NCBI RefSeq assembly: GCF_010692325.1
Contig: NZ_JAAHHW010000045.1
Location: 8,561 to 51,867 of the forward strand
DNA: 43,307 nt
Source of the DNA: Moorena sp. SIO3I8
GTDB taxonomy: Bacteria; Cyanobacteriota; Cyanobacteriia; Cyanobacteriales; Coleofasciculaceae
Direction: 5' to 3'
Made by a program: the position numbers and the translations under genes. Within the stretch, counting starts at the first letter, position 1. Each line of letters starts with the position of its first letter. Shown here piece after piece: positions 25,401 to 31,252 of this stretch. Under the pieces are notes generated by a model. The model worked only from the letters and a program-made list of their open reading frames with translations. It was not told the origin of the DNA and ran no database searches.

Positions 25401-27942
25401 CAATGCTTATGGGGATGAAACCTATATTACCCATTATGAATACGATAACCTGGGCAATGTCATTAAGATAACTTATCCCAATGGGACAGAAACAAGCAGT
25501 GAAAGCCCCACAGAAATCTTTTACACCTATGACCATCTCGGTTATCTCAAGGGCATTGGCACATCTCCCGATCAGCCAGAAACATTGGCAGCTTATCACT
25601 ATAACGCTAATGGCAGCTTGAAAGCAGAGTTGTTGCACAATGGCAATTCTGGTCAAATCAAACGGTATTACCAGTATAATTCGCCGGGATGGGTGACTCA
25701 AATTGCTGACGATTTCTTTAACGAAACCCTTGAATATACGCCCCAAGAAAGTGACGATAACGGCTATTACAATGGCGAAATTAGTCAAATTGAACAGGCT
25801 TTCGCTTGGGAAAATGCTCCCGAAGCCTATAATTATCGGTTTGAGTACGATAATATCGACCAGTTAAAGGTTGCCCAGAATAACCAGATCGAAACGGGTA
25901 ATCTCGGTGTTGGTCAACCTGTCACTTATGATCCTAATGGGAATTTCTTGGATGTTAAACGGGGTAGCGATGAGGCGCAATTCTCCTACCTTCCAGGTAC
26001 GAATCAGGTCAAAAATACTGGTGGGAACGAGGATGATTTCCACTATGATGACAACGGCAATATTACTACTGCCATTAAAGGGGCTGGCGGCTTAAATAAG
26101 CCACTCTCTAAGCTTACCTATGACCCCATGACTCAACTGACCAGATCAATTGCGGTAGATGATGAAACTGTCAGTCTGGTTACCTATGCTTATGGTGGTA
26201 AGAATCAACGGGTTTTGAAACAATCTTGGCGTGGGAATTCCCCTAATACTGCCAAACTGTATATCCGGGGTATGAACTCCTATCCGTTGCTGGAGAAGAT
26301 TAGGGATGTAAACAATGGGGAGTCTGAAGTTCTCTATATCTATGGACCTGGTGGTTTGCTGGCGATGGTGAAAAACCAGAAACTCTACTATGTCTTGAAG
26401 GATCACGAGGGTTCTAGTCGAGTCGTTATTGATGTTTCCGGTGATCAGCATCCAGTTGCTGCTTCCTATGACTATATGCCGTTTGGCAATCTACTGCGAA
26501 CAACAGGGGATGGGCAAATTCTCAGTTATCGGTATACCGGACAGGAATACGAGCCAGAAACTGGCTTATATAATTATCGCGCACGCTTGTACGACAGCAC
26601 GTTGGGGCGTTTCTATACCATTGACCCCGCAGGAGAGTTTTTCAGTCCCTATCTCTATGCAGGAAACGATCCTCTATCACATACTGATCCAACAGGAGAA
26701 TCCGTTTTCAGTTTTCTAGGTGATATCACCAAATCTGTGTATCATGTTTGGTCAAAAATCAACCCTGTCGGTCATTTCGCTATAAAATTCCTGGCACCTG
26801 ACCTGGATAAGTCTTTATCAACAGGAAATTTTGGTTCGTTTACAAGCTTTTTCTCAGGCTTAGGTAAGGAGGCGGTCAACTTAGGCGTTGATGCTTATAA
26901 CTTTGCCAATATAATTTCTTCACCTTACAGTATGGCTTATGCCGCATACAGGATGTCTCAAGGGAAATCTGTAGGGATTCCACATCCATTCAAGATTAAC
27001 AAGGATGAGCAATTTGGTGCAGGTATCGCAGAAGTAGGCTCCCTACTTATACCAGTAGGAGGAGAGGAAGAAGCAGCAGAGAGAGTTGCTGTTGGCCTGG
27101 AAGAAAGAGCTACTGCTACTGCTGAAGAAAAAGGTGCCGCAACCTTAGAAGAACGAGGTGCTGCTACCATTGCCGAAGATAACACAACCAAATGTTTTGT
27201 GGCAGGTACTGAGGTAGCGGTTGAAGATGGTTTTATAGCGATTGAAAAAATCGAGAAAGGTGATTTAGTCTGGGCTTTCAATGAAGACACGGGTGAAGTA
27301 GGATTGTATCCCGTTTTGGAAGCATTTGAGCGGACATCAAGATATATTGTTCTGCTTACCTTTGGAGAGGAGGAAATTATAACAACCCCAGAGCATCCTT
27401 TCTGGGTAAATGGAAAAGGTTGGACTCCTGCGGAAGGTCTAAAAAAAGGCGATATTTTGCTCAATAAAGCTGGGCGTAAATTAAGTCTAGACAGGATTGA
27501 AATGAAGTTAGAGCGATCGCAAGTCTTTAATTTTGAAGTAGGCGGGGCGCATACTTATTATGTAACCCAGAAACGGATTTTGGTTCATAATCCTCCATGT
27601 GGGAGGATTATAGCAAATAGACTAACAAGGCAGGCGATAAACTCTGATATTGCAAGGGAATTCCGAATGCCACCTGGAAGTCCCTCACGCGCACTTTACA
27701 ACGCGAATAGAGGTTTAGCGTCTCCTTTCGATTCCCTCCCTGCTAAATTAGCCCATGAAGAATTAAGGCGTATGGGTTCTGCTGCTGATAGCACAGATCC
27801 TCAAATTCTTCGGGATTTTGTTTTTAGGGAAAAGAATCAGTTTATTCAAAACAGGCATAGGATGACATTACCGACAAGAACACTAACCTATCTTCCCGAT
27901 TCTATCAGAAATCCGCTTGCCGTCTTCCACGCATGGTGGTGA
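19444..27942 (+). CDS. Giant SpvB/RHS/YD-repeat protein with Hint domain and unknown C-terminal domain (polymorphic-toxin type)
   Basis: A 2832-residue protein. Residues about 10-330 resemble the SpvB/TcaC-type N-terminal domain (GLGWNMPYEMIAIDN, YYLVSGGSANRL). A beta-propeller-like stretch follows at about 400-900. A CBM-like jelly-roll lies near 1247-1395 and a LamG/concanavalin-like module near 1472-1618. YD repeats (YEYDDAGRL, YDFLGRLTQ, YDELGRA, YEYDNLGNV) run to about 2300. The RHS core is at about 2314-2420 (YDYMPFGNL, YRARLYDSTLGRFYTIDP, YLYAGNDPLSHTDPTGES). A Hint domain spans C2584 to N2716, with TTPEH (H2651) and AHTYY (H2703). The last 116 residues are the presumed effector and match no toxin I recognise. 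RHS shells encapsulate the C-terminal effector, and Hint can cut it free. No secretion signal is seen. Very few competing frames, no break. The tail-collar gene follows downstream. Confidence 0.9.
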   Translation: MTQITSSGYSPSTLSELPVIRTFQMDGSGIGTIPNSVNLFRGDVNLPLELISLPGRGDLDVKVAIMYQSNIQNLVDTWNLESPTGILGLGWNMPYEMIAIDNKNTGSSYDNEYYLVSGGSANRLYQDGVNLASDGVSIESWNFETEDYKPWDIRYYPNKEKWVIIKENGVKQTYGGNTSQPADKNPYIQWGVKWGGRNGNWIGSTTNTSGQEPFVLAWNLAEIQNTWGEKVTFSYEVDLKEIGIGGYKYTQATYLKQITALDGRTVNFVYQPKQYDDQIREYQIPHEDSGQSNRHAYQDRYETKFLDSIEVRQENSESLLFYIQFDYELENVSLTDPNNNADFSKRYLTGITQKNAEGESLPGYKFEYYTNPEDINENVHRGALKNITYPTGSIANFNYDKKNLIGTSHNIPISGNGIPRVWFGGDYVVVAYYDDSGRNLDVKVYSWNGNWIEDEKSISSQLDIESLQVVTQSNFFALSFNSNSQMNVYLFHQEKGRFGQWHSPSIPPLDLPSSDSLTHLAAGSSFVVAAVSGADANLWVWNQPNQIWSPPCPSINISKGNYALAAFGNYFTIGIYDPVFKSCELVLYYQDEISGRWDQKEIATISPVEKDAQGNPLLNWSLGNDSATATFVKSIGTNIEYEVAIYQWDAQFEVNPQPFSKSYSVPQDTKEPFGYSITTGSLVANVGNLWRYNGSDWIDSNLNVSSGNEATKLAYGSDLAIASSSDSSDIKAYNPYQDQWETPDLEGSLSTTTPNWITRLYQTVCKWLNSLLDNIFRGYIPTKDFNLDGIINDYQPTVSGNFITIGDAIFYRDNQGVFNKDPHSIPPEIKPDSIINRAPFYIACETNDGQTQIFLLKNGKVVNPQSLSERIYVDNESSKGKSGTNLAGLNAFVTYKGDNFDQASELNLYYVFNESIQGNVTDFPVVKVTINDGYQESQTSYDYDTGNIVISAQGIVTQYPHVTVIQGSDNSQLTPFGKTEHLFFNGLSVEGLGFKDFQGNPPSYYSFLHGSLYQQKAYNSTDDKLPRQTVTVEYNIVTQRQKLGESRPVDLYGFYIQQKREESILYDQEISTTDSNGNASDVGVKRAVEYEYDSAMGLLKTQTTYNYNSLGEKETLTQTSVYGWEKYEELRQQNILTPVVQTVSKNNDKTTAIAVSTWKDWGGGKWGLYRTYQGLNEDAVFDQWDNLSEPNKTDWLKVSEVIYRTSNGVAQDLIDVNGVHTSTLLDNQQFYPVAQFTNATIEEVTYTGFEAYENLSDWSINQGNITALIVTGDAHTGVSSLRLHPNFTLKKQAYLTLNNTAQTYIISAWIKTETAFETDGGKAQVKLQFYNGDNPVGQPITVPIESTDSVWQYWHHVIDTNKIQGTQLGLEISNQKTSKSFLIDDICFVPLMGGFQGNVYDTKYKIMTAKLGNHADTLRYVYDNYQRMIATIGPDENVRTLTVPYYSRQGNDAFTGTDPNSSLRIAARNGGIYDNFHDGQWQDIWDGDANAWKVENEALVHVGTQTDQITLKNSDAYSNYGVRVQVTPPETVNQPLGISIGSHLTVQWSSSDGWQVNGDKIPSAMKPAGDWVLVAIESAVLFYVDGQQLFAGILDQTVSGALSLFCGDRVSYQDVVVFQDPMTSIDYLDGNGRKKQTQLLEGVNCLVNQAIYDELGRAAVQTKTAQYENTLFAFQSNFVTTFDWETGVMEGDVAQYYSATGGGFSDDGGYPYSRKLFENSPLSRVMERGKPGKDFAIANTDNPALNHTLRYGYGINGEGDVFGEFKFPGNEYLIKTITDPNGVKTYTLKDQAGQILAKKTLIEPETNEYITLAYEYDDAGRLVTTKPPNYYQPPDGSQPEQWVSTNQYDFLGRLTQSYNPDNKSSQYIYDRGGKPRFMQDANGAAAQSPYILYTKYDRLSRPVEKGYLEYTWDEADLQEKAETPDWPSTPPTWRKKYFYDGDGVSPYAIGALTKILTNNSDHGEPDVEETFTYDVYGDVLSKTLKVNAYGDETYITHYEYDNLGNVIKITYPNGTETSSESPTEIFYTYDHLGYLKGIGTSPDQPETLAAYHYNANGSLKAELLHNGNSGQIKRYYQYNSPGWVTQIADDFFNETLEYTPQESDDNGYYNGEISQIEQAFAWENAPEAYNYRFEYDNIDQLKVAQNNQIETGNLGVGQPVTYDPNGNFLDVKRGSDEAQFSYLPGTNQVKNTGGNEDDFHYDDNGNITTAIKGAGGLNKPLSKLTYDPMTQLTRSIAVDDETVSLVTYAYGGKNQRVLKQSWRGNSPNTAKLYIRGMNSYPLLEKIRDVNNGESEVLYIYGPGGLLAMVKNQKLYYVLKDHEGSSRVVIDVSGDQHPVAASYDYMPFGNLLRTTGDGQILSYRYTGQEYEPETGLYNYRARLYDSTLGRFYTIDPAGEFFSPYLYAGNDPLSHTDPTGESVFSFLGDITKSVYHVWSKINPVGHFAIKFLAPDLDKSLSTGNFGSFTSFFSGLGKEAVNLGVDAYNFANIISSPYSMAYAAYRMSQGKSVGIPHPFKINKDEQFGAGIAEVGSLLIPVGGEEEAAERVAVGLEERATATAEEKGAATLEERGAATIAEDNTTKCFVAGTEVAVEDGFIAIEKIEKGDLVWAFNEDTGEVGLYPVLEAFERTSRYIVLLTFGEEEIITTPEHPFWVNGKGWTPAEGLKKGDILLNKAGRKLSLDRIEMKLERSQVFNFEVGGAHTYYVTQKRILVHNPPCGRIIANRLTRQAINSDIAREFRMPPGSPSRALYNANRGLASPFDSLPAKLAHEELRRMGSAADSTDPQILRDFVFREKNQFIQNRHRMTLPTRTLTYLPDSIRNPLAVFHAWW
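27193..27591 (+). other. Hint (pretoxin-HINT) autoprocessing domain within the RHS protein
   Basis: This corresponds to residues 2584-2716. It begins with Cys in KCFVAGTEVAVEDG, contains the TxxH-type block TTPEHPFWVNG and the C-terminal block AHTYYVTQKRILVHN. In the Hint/intein family the first Cys, the block-B His and the terminal His-Asn carry out self-cleavage. All of these are present, so cleavage after N2716 would release the last 116 residues. The residue after Asn is Pro, not Cys/Ser/Thr, which rules out normal splicing but is common in pretoxin Hints. Confidence 0.88.
27592..27942 (+). other. Unrecognised C-terminal effector domain of the RHS protein
   Basis: Residues 2717-2832, PPCGRII to AVFHAWW. 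It is mainly helical, basic, and includes AKLAHEELRRMG and FVFREKNQFIQNRHRM. I see no HNH, Ntox, deaminase or ADP-ribosyltransferase signature. Position after a complete Hint domain makes an effector role likely by analogy with polymorphic toxins. No immunity gene is obvious; the next gene encodes a tail-collar protein. Confidence 0.55.
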
Positions 27943-27975
27943 AGAGGAGGGTAAATGGGAAGATTTCCTATCCGT

Positions 27976-28169
27976 GGACATGGATTGAACTATCAAATAA
28001 ACACTGAAATAAAACAAAGGAGAATCTAAAATTATGAAAACTCACAATCAAAACCATTCGATCCGACCCCCATAACAGGAAATATCAAACCCTGATTTAT
28101 TGTCCTATGGACATGGATCGAACTATCAAATAAACACTGAAATCAAACAAAGGAGAAACTTAAATCATG
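27976..28169 (+). repeat. Duplicated 61-bp translation leader, period 133 bp
   Basis: A 61-base segment ending in ATG occurs at 27976-28036 and again at 28109-28169. Both contain GGACATGGAT, AACTATCAAATAAACACTGA and the Shine-Dalgarno AAAGGAGAA. They differ at about seven positions. The second copy drives the tail-collar gene. The first drives only a 13-codon frame. Confidence 0.9.
28034..28075 (+). CDS. 13-codon minigene behind the first leader copy
   Basis: ATG 28034 to TAA 28075 encodes MKTHNQNHSIRPP. It has the same ribosome-binding leader as the tail-collar gene. It may be the stub of a deleted gene, a leader peptide, or chance. There is no similarity to the collar protein start (MTVPIGTIMAYAG). 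Confidence 0.35.
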   Translation: MKTHNQNHSIRPP

Positions 28170-28676
28170 ACAGTACCAATTGGAACGATTATGGCATATG
28201 CAGGAAAAACTGACGGAACTGCTGCAGGACAATTACAACGTCAAGGATGGCTTATCTGCGATGGGAACCAGTATCTACAGAGCAACTATCCGGAGCTAAA
28301 CGGCGTAATTGGAAGTTATTATGGAGTAGCTTCAAATGCTCAATTTTTCAGGGTACCCGATTTGCGAGGTCGCTTTGTCCGAGGCGTAGATGGTACGGCA
28401 GGACGAGATCCAGATACTCATGAGCGCACTGCTTCTGGTAGAGGTGGAAATGAGGGTAATAATGTTGGTTCTGTGCAGGAGGATGAATTTAAAGCTCACA
28501 ATCACAAATTCAAGAACACAACAGGCAACGGTAATCAAGACAAAAAAGATGCTAACACAACAGGCGATATCCAGAAAAGTGGGGATATAACTGCTAGCAT
28601 GATGGAGGCAGGTGGAAAAGAAACCCGCCCCAAGAACATCTACGTCAATTGGATCATCAAGGCGAAGGATGTGTAG
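28167..28676 (+). CDS. Phage tail-collar domain protein
   Basis: A 169-residue protein of the tail collar family. PIGTIMAYAG at the N-terminus, then GWLICDGNQY, and YYG...FRVPDLRGRFVRGVDG are hallmark collar strands; the same fold occurs in short-tail fibre tips and in stand-alone microcystin-dependent-protein relatives. The C-terminal half (about 90-169) is polar and rich in G, N, K and H (AHNHKFKNTTGNG), with an ending (NIYVNWIIKAKD) usual for the family. The ATG follows AAAGGAGAAACTT. It starts 225 bases after the RHS gene, same strand, and may be co-expressed. It might act as a receptor-binding or display partner for the RHS protein, but that is inference. Confidence 0.88.
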   Translation: MTVPIGTIMAYAGKTDGTAAGQLQRQGWLICDGNQYLQSNYPELNGVIGSYYGVASNAQFFRVPDLRGRFVRGVDGTAGRDPDTHERTASGRGGNEGNNVGSVQEDEFKAHNHKFKNTTGNGNQDKKDANTTGDIQKSGDITASMMEAGGKETRPKNIYVNWIIKAKDV

Positions 28677-28915
28677 CTGATTCTTAAATTGGGAAATAGG
28701 GCGATCGCTTGTAGTGAATTGAGGGGCGATCGCTATTTTATTGAGGGCGGCGTTTGTGGTAAATTATGCACCTCAAGCCATACATACACGGTAATATTAA
28801 CCTCAAGACAAAAATTTCCTGTGGTATTTCTAGACTTCCATCCCTTCCCCAATTTGGCGGTATGGGAGATCACTATTATAATTATAGATGCAGTAGATAA
28901 AGGCGATGGAATTTT

Positions 28916-29113
28916 ATGAGTGTCGCAGAAATCAAAGAAGCAGTAATGAAACTCTCTACGGGAGAATTAACAGATCTGGTTAAATGGCTTGATGAATTCT
29001 ATGAATCTCTATGGGATAAGCAAATTGAGGAAGACTTTGAATCTGGCAAGCTAGATCATCTAATTAAACAAGCAAGGCAAGAATTCAGAGAGGGAAAGTG
29101 CCAGGAAATTTAA
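28916..29113 (+). CDS. Type II antitoxin-like small protein
   Basis: A 65-residue acidic helical protein. MSVAEIKEAVMKLSTGELTD at the start and a C-terminal part rich in E, K and R (QARQEFREGKCQEI) are typical of cyanobacterial antitoxins paired with RelE/ParE toxins. No DNA-binding domain is plain. Its stop overlaps the toxin start by 16 bases, which supports translational coupling. The 240 bases upstream hold two HIP1 octamers and no gene. Confidence 0.7.
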   Translation: MSVAEIKEAVMKLSTGELTDLVKWLDEFYESLWDKQIEEDFESGKLDHLIKQARQEFREGKCQEI

Positions 29114-29370
29114 AGCATTTCACTACTTCACAGTTTTGGGAGTACTACCGTCAGTTGCCACAGGAAATTCAAGAATTAGCAGATAAGAACTATGAATTGC
29201 TTAAGCAAGATCCCAAACATCCATCTTTGAAATTAAAAAAGATCAAAAGTTTGTGGTCGGTAAGAGTAGGTAGAAATTATAGAGCTTTAGGTTCTGATGA
29301 ACCAGAGGGAGTTCTATGGTTCTGGATCGGCCCACACAGCAAGTACGATGATATCTTAAAGCAAATCTAG
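29098..29370 (+). CDS. RelE/ParE-like toxin of a type II toxin-antitoxin pair
   Basis: A 90-residue protein with a GTG start at 29098. FWEYYRQLPQEIQELADKNYELLKQDPKHPSL is the helical hairpin, and SLWSVRVGRNYRALG the central strands, of the RelE/HigB-like fold. The pattern VRVGRNYRAL matches the conserved R/Y region of the family; the C-terminus has WIGPHSKYDDIL in place of the usual IGxHdeYdrl. The family inhibits translation (RelE) or gyrase (ParE); which applies here is not decidable. Start is set by the overlap with the antitoxin gene. Confidence 0.8.
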   Translation: MPGNLKHFTTSQFWEYYRQLPQEIQELADKNYELLKQDPKHPSLKLKKIKSLWSVRVGRNYRALGSDEPEGVLWFWIGPHSKYDDILKQI

Positions 29371-29420
29371 CTTTTGTAGTGCGATGGTTGTAGTGAATGA
29401 AAGATGCGATCGCGTTTTGG

Positions 29421-29516
29421 AGAATGCGTTCGCGTAGCGGCTCGTACCGAGCATCGCTTTTCTGGTGAGCATGACTGGAACTGAATCCAGCAACAGTTAA
29501 AATCTAAGAAACAGGA
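29421..29516 (+). repeat. Leader repeat, copy 1, before the first Uma2 gene
   Basis: About 90 bases (GATGCGTTCGCGTAGCGGCT or close, then CTCGTACCGAGCATCGC, GGAACTGAATCCAGCAACAG and an ending AAAATCTAAGAAACAGGAG) match 30226-30310 plus 30510-30531. The two copies precede the two plus-strand Uma2 genes, so gene and leader were duplicated together. A HIP1 octamer sits just before it. Confidence 0.85.
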
Positions 29517-29517
29517 G

Positions 29518-29631
29518 TAGGACTTACGCATTTGCCCCCTAAATCCCCCAATTCTGGGGGACTTTGACATCATTACCCCCCAAAATTGGGGGGCTAGGGG
29601 GGCGCTTATCAACTTAACCGCGTAAGTCCTG
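29518..29631. mobile_element. 114-bp MITE inserted in the ribosome-binding site of the first Uma2 gene
   Basis: Perfect 11-bp terminal inverted repeats AGGACTTACGC (29519-29529) and GCGTAAGTCCT (29620-29630). Inside is the G/C-run repeat CCCCCTAAATCCCCC...GGGGGGCTAGGGGGGC. It is flanked by AGGAG on both sides (29513-29517 and 29632-29636). The sister leader at 30528 has a single AGGAG and no insert, which gives the empty site and a 5-bp target duplication. Confidence 0.9.
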
Positions 29632-29643
29632 AGGAGCTCATAA

Positions 29644-30213
29644 ATGGTTGCTGTTAATCAAATTAGACAAACCTTGACCCTGGCAGAATTTTTAGAACTT
29701 CCTGAAACGAAACCTGCTAGTGAATATGTCAATGGACAAATTCAACAAAAACCTATGCCTCAAGGAAAGCACAGCATCCTTCAACGGGAATTGAGTTTTG
29801 CTTTAACACTCGCCTTAAAGCCAGAGCGAACTGCCCAGGCATTCCCCGAACTGCGGTGTACCTTTGGTGGGCGATCAATTGTCCCAGACGTTGCCGTCTT
29901 TCGTACAGAACGGATTCCTCGTGATCATGATGGCCAAGTGGCTAATTCCTTCAATCTACATCCAGATTGGACCATCGAGATCTTATCCCCCAAGCAGAGC
30001 CAAACCAAAGTCATTCGCAACATTCTCCATTGTCTCGACAATGGTACTAACATGGGGTGGTTATTGGATCCGGAAGAGTCCTTGATATTTGTCTATAGTG
30101 CCGATAAATCCGTGCAACTGTTTGAGAACTTAGAGGTGGTGTTGCCGGTGCCAGAGTTTGCCGAAGCAGTGCAGCTTAAGGTGGGTGAGATATTTGATTG
30201 GTTGAAAGAGTAA
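29644..30213 (+). CDS. Uma2-family (DUF820) putative PD-(D/E)XK nuclease, copy 1
   Basis: A 189-residue cyanobacterial Uma2 protein. LTLAEFLELPETKPASEYVNG is the usual start; GGRSIVPDVAVF supplies the core Asp and DWTIEILSPKQS the Glu region of the restriction-endonuclease-like fold. The substrate is unknown; Uma2 genes are abundant in cyanobacterial genomes and often tied to mobile DNA. The start ATG is preceded by AGGAGCTCATAA, a ribosome site regenerated by the MITE target duplication. It is paralogous to the gene at 30539, with its first 125 bases almost identical and the rest divergent. Confidence 0.9.
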   Translation: MVAVNQIRQTLTLAEFLELPETKPASEYVNGQIQQKPMPQGKHSILQRELSFALTLALKPERTAQAFPELRCTFGGRSIVPDVAVFRTERIPRDHDGQVANSFNLHPDWTIEILSPKQSQTKVIRNILHCLDNGTNMGWLLDPEESLIFVYSADKSVQLFENLEVVLPVPEFAEAVQLKVGEIFDWLKE

Positions 30214-30225
30214 ACGGATCTTGTA

Positions 30226-30310
30226 GGATGCGTTCGCGTAGCGGCTCGTACCGAGCATCGCTTTTCTGGTGGGGATTACTGGAACTGAATCCAGCAACAG
30301 TAAAAATCTT
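30226..30310 (+). repeat. Leader repeat, copy 2, before the second Uma2 gene
   Basis: Matches 29421-29500: GGCTCGTACCGAGCATCGCT and GGAACTGAATCCAGCAACAG are shared. Copy 2 is split by the element at 30311-30508; its remainder (AAAATCTAACAAACAGGAGG) resumes at about 30512. Confidence 0.85.
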
Positions 30311-30508
30311 AAGCATTCAGCTATCAGCTATCAGCTAATGCGCTACTTGAGATGCTACGGCAACAGCTATCAGCCAAAGGCCTGTGGCCACGCTACGGGA
30401 ACAGTTTATGTCCATAGCACACGCTACAGCAACAGCTTTTGAATAAAATAAGCTGTTCGCGAAGCGTGAGCCTTCGGCTCACGGCTGACGGCTGACCGCT
30501 GAATGCTT
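30311..30508. mobile_element. 198-bp MITE-like element with AAGCATTCAGC ends
   Basis: Perfect 11-bp inverted ends AAGCATTCAGC (30311-30321) and GCTGAATGCTT (30498-30508). The interior has CTATCAGC/CTGACGGC-type seven-base words and two GTTCGCG-type palindromes. Flanks read TAAAAATCTT on the left and TTAAAATCTA on the right, an imperfect 8-10 bp duplication. The copy 1 leader carries a single TTAAAATCTA and no insert. Related words occur at 35310-35350 and 42237-42280. Confidence 0.82.
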
Positions 30509-30538
30509 ACTTAAAATCTAACAAACAGGAGGTCATAA

Positions 30539-31108
30539 ATGGTTGCTGTTAATCAAATTAGACAAACGTTGACCCTGGCGGAATTTTTAGAAATTCCTGA
30601 AACGAAACCTGCTAGTGAATATGTCAATGGAGAAATTCAACAAAAACCTATGCCTCAAGGAGAACATAGTACCTTACAAATTCGTCTTGGTACAGCGATA
30701 AATGACGTTGTTTTATCGAAAAAAATCGCCCATGCTTTCCCTGAATTAAGATGTACTTTTGGGGGACGTTCTATTGTTCCAGATATTACAGTATTTAGTT
30801 GGGATCGTATTCCGAAAACAGAAAAAGGAAGAATTGCCAAGAAATTTGAGCTTTATCATGATTGGGTAATCGAAATTCTTTCTCCTGAACAATCTGCGAA
30901 TAAAGTGATAAAAAAAATTCTGTTTTGTCTGAACCAAGGAACAGAATTAGGCTGGTTAATTGATCCTGAAGATGAATCAGTGATGATCTTTAAACCGAAT
31001 CAATTGCCAGAAATCAAATCAGATCAAGAAATTTTACCTGTACTAGATAGTCTTAAAGATTGGCAATTATCCGTTGCCGAAATGTTTAGTTGGTTAAGTG
31101 TTAACTAA
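30539..31108 (+). CDS. Uma2-family (DUF820) putative nuclease, copy 2
   Basis: A 189-residue paralogue of the gene at 29644. The first 47 residues differ at only four positions. The remainder is much more diverged, with many synonymous changes even in the shared core AFPELRCTFGGRSIVPD. Core residues are kept: VPDITVF and WVIEILSPEQS. The abrupt boundary near 30665 suggests gene conversion of the 5' part. The Shine-Dalgarno is AGGAGG, seven bases before ATG. Same-family function applies; biological substrate unknown. Confidence 0.9.
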   Translation: MVAVNQIRQTLTLAEFLEIPETKPASEYVNGEIQQKPMPQGEHSTLQIRLGTAINDVVLSKKIAHAFPELRCTFGGRSIVPDITVFSWDRIPKTEKGRIAKKFELYHDWVIEILSPEQSANKVIKKILFCLNQGTELGWLIDPEDESVMIFKPNQLPEIKSDQEILPVLDSLKDWQLSVAEMFSWLSVN

Positions 31109-31252
31109 TTTTTGGTTGGCTTTTATTTTTTCCATTTATCGGCCATAAGTCATGGATTGAGAGTAATCACAATGACTAATGACCAATGACCAATTACCCA
31201 AGCTTGAAAAGAGCAATGCTACCGGAATGGATATGATATCCCAGTTGAGCAA

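Noticed and set aside
28689-28919. A 76-codon plus-strand frame before the antitoxin gene
   Set aside because: It contains two HIP1 octamers, has no recognised domain, and overlaps the better supported antitoxin start.
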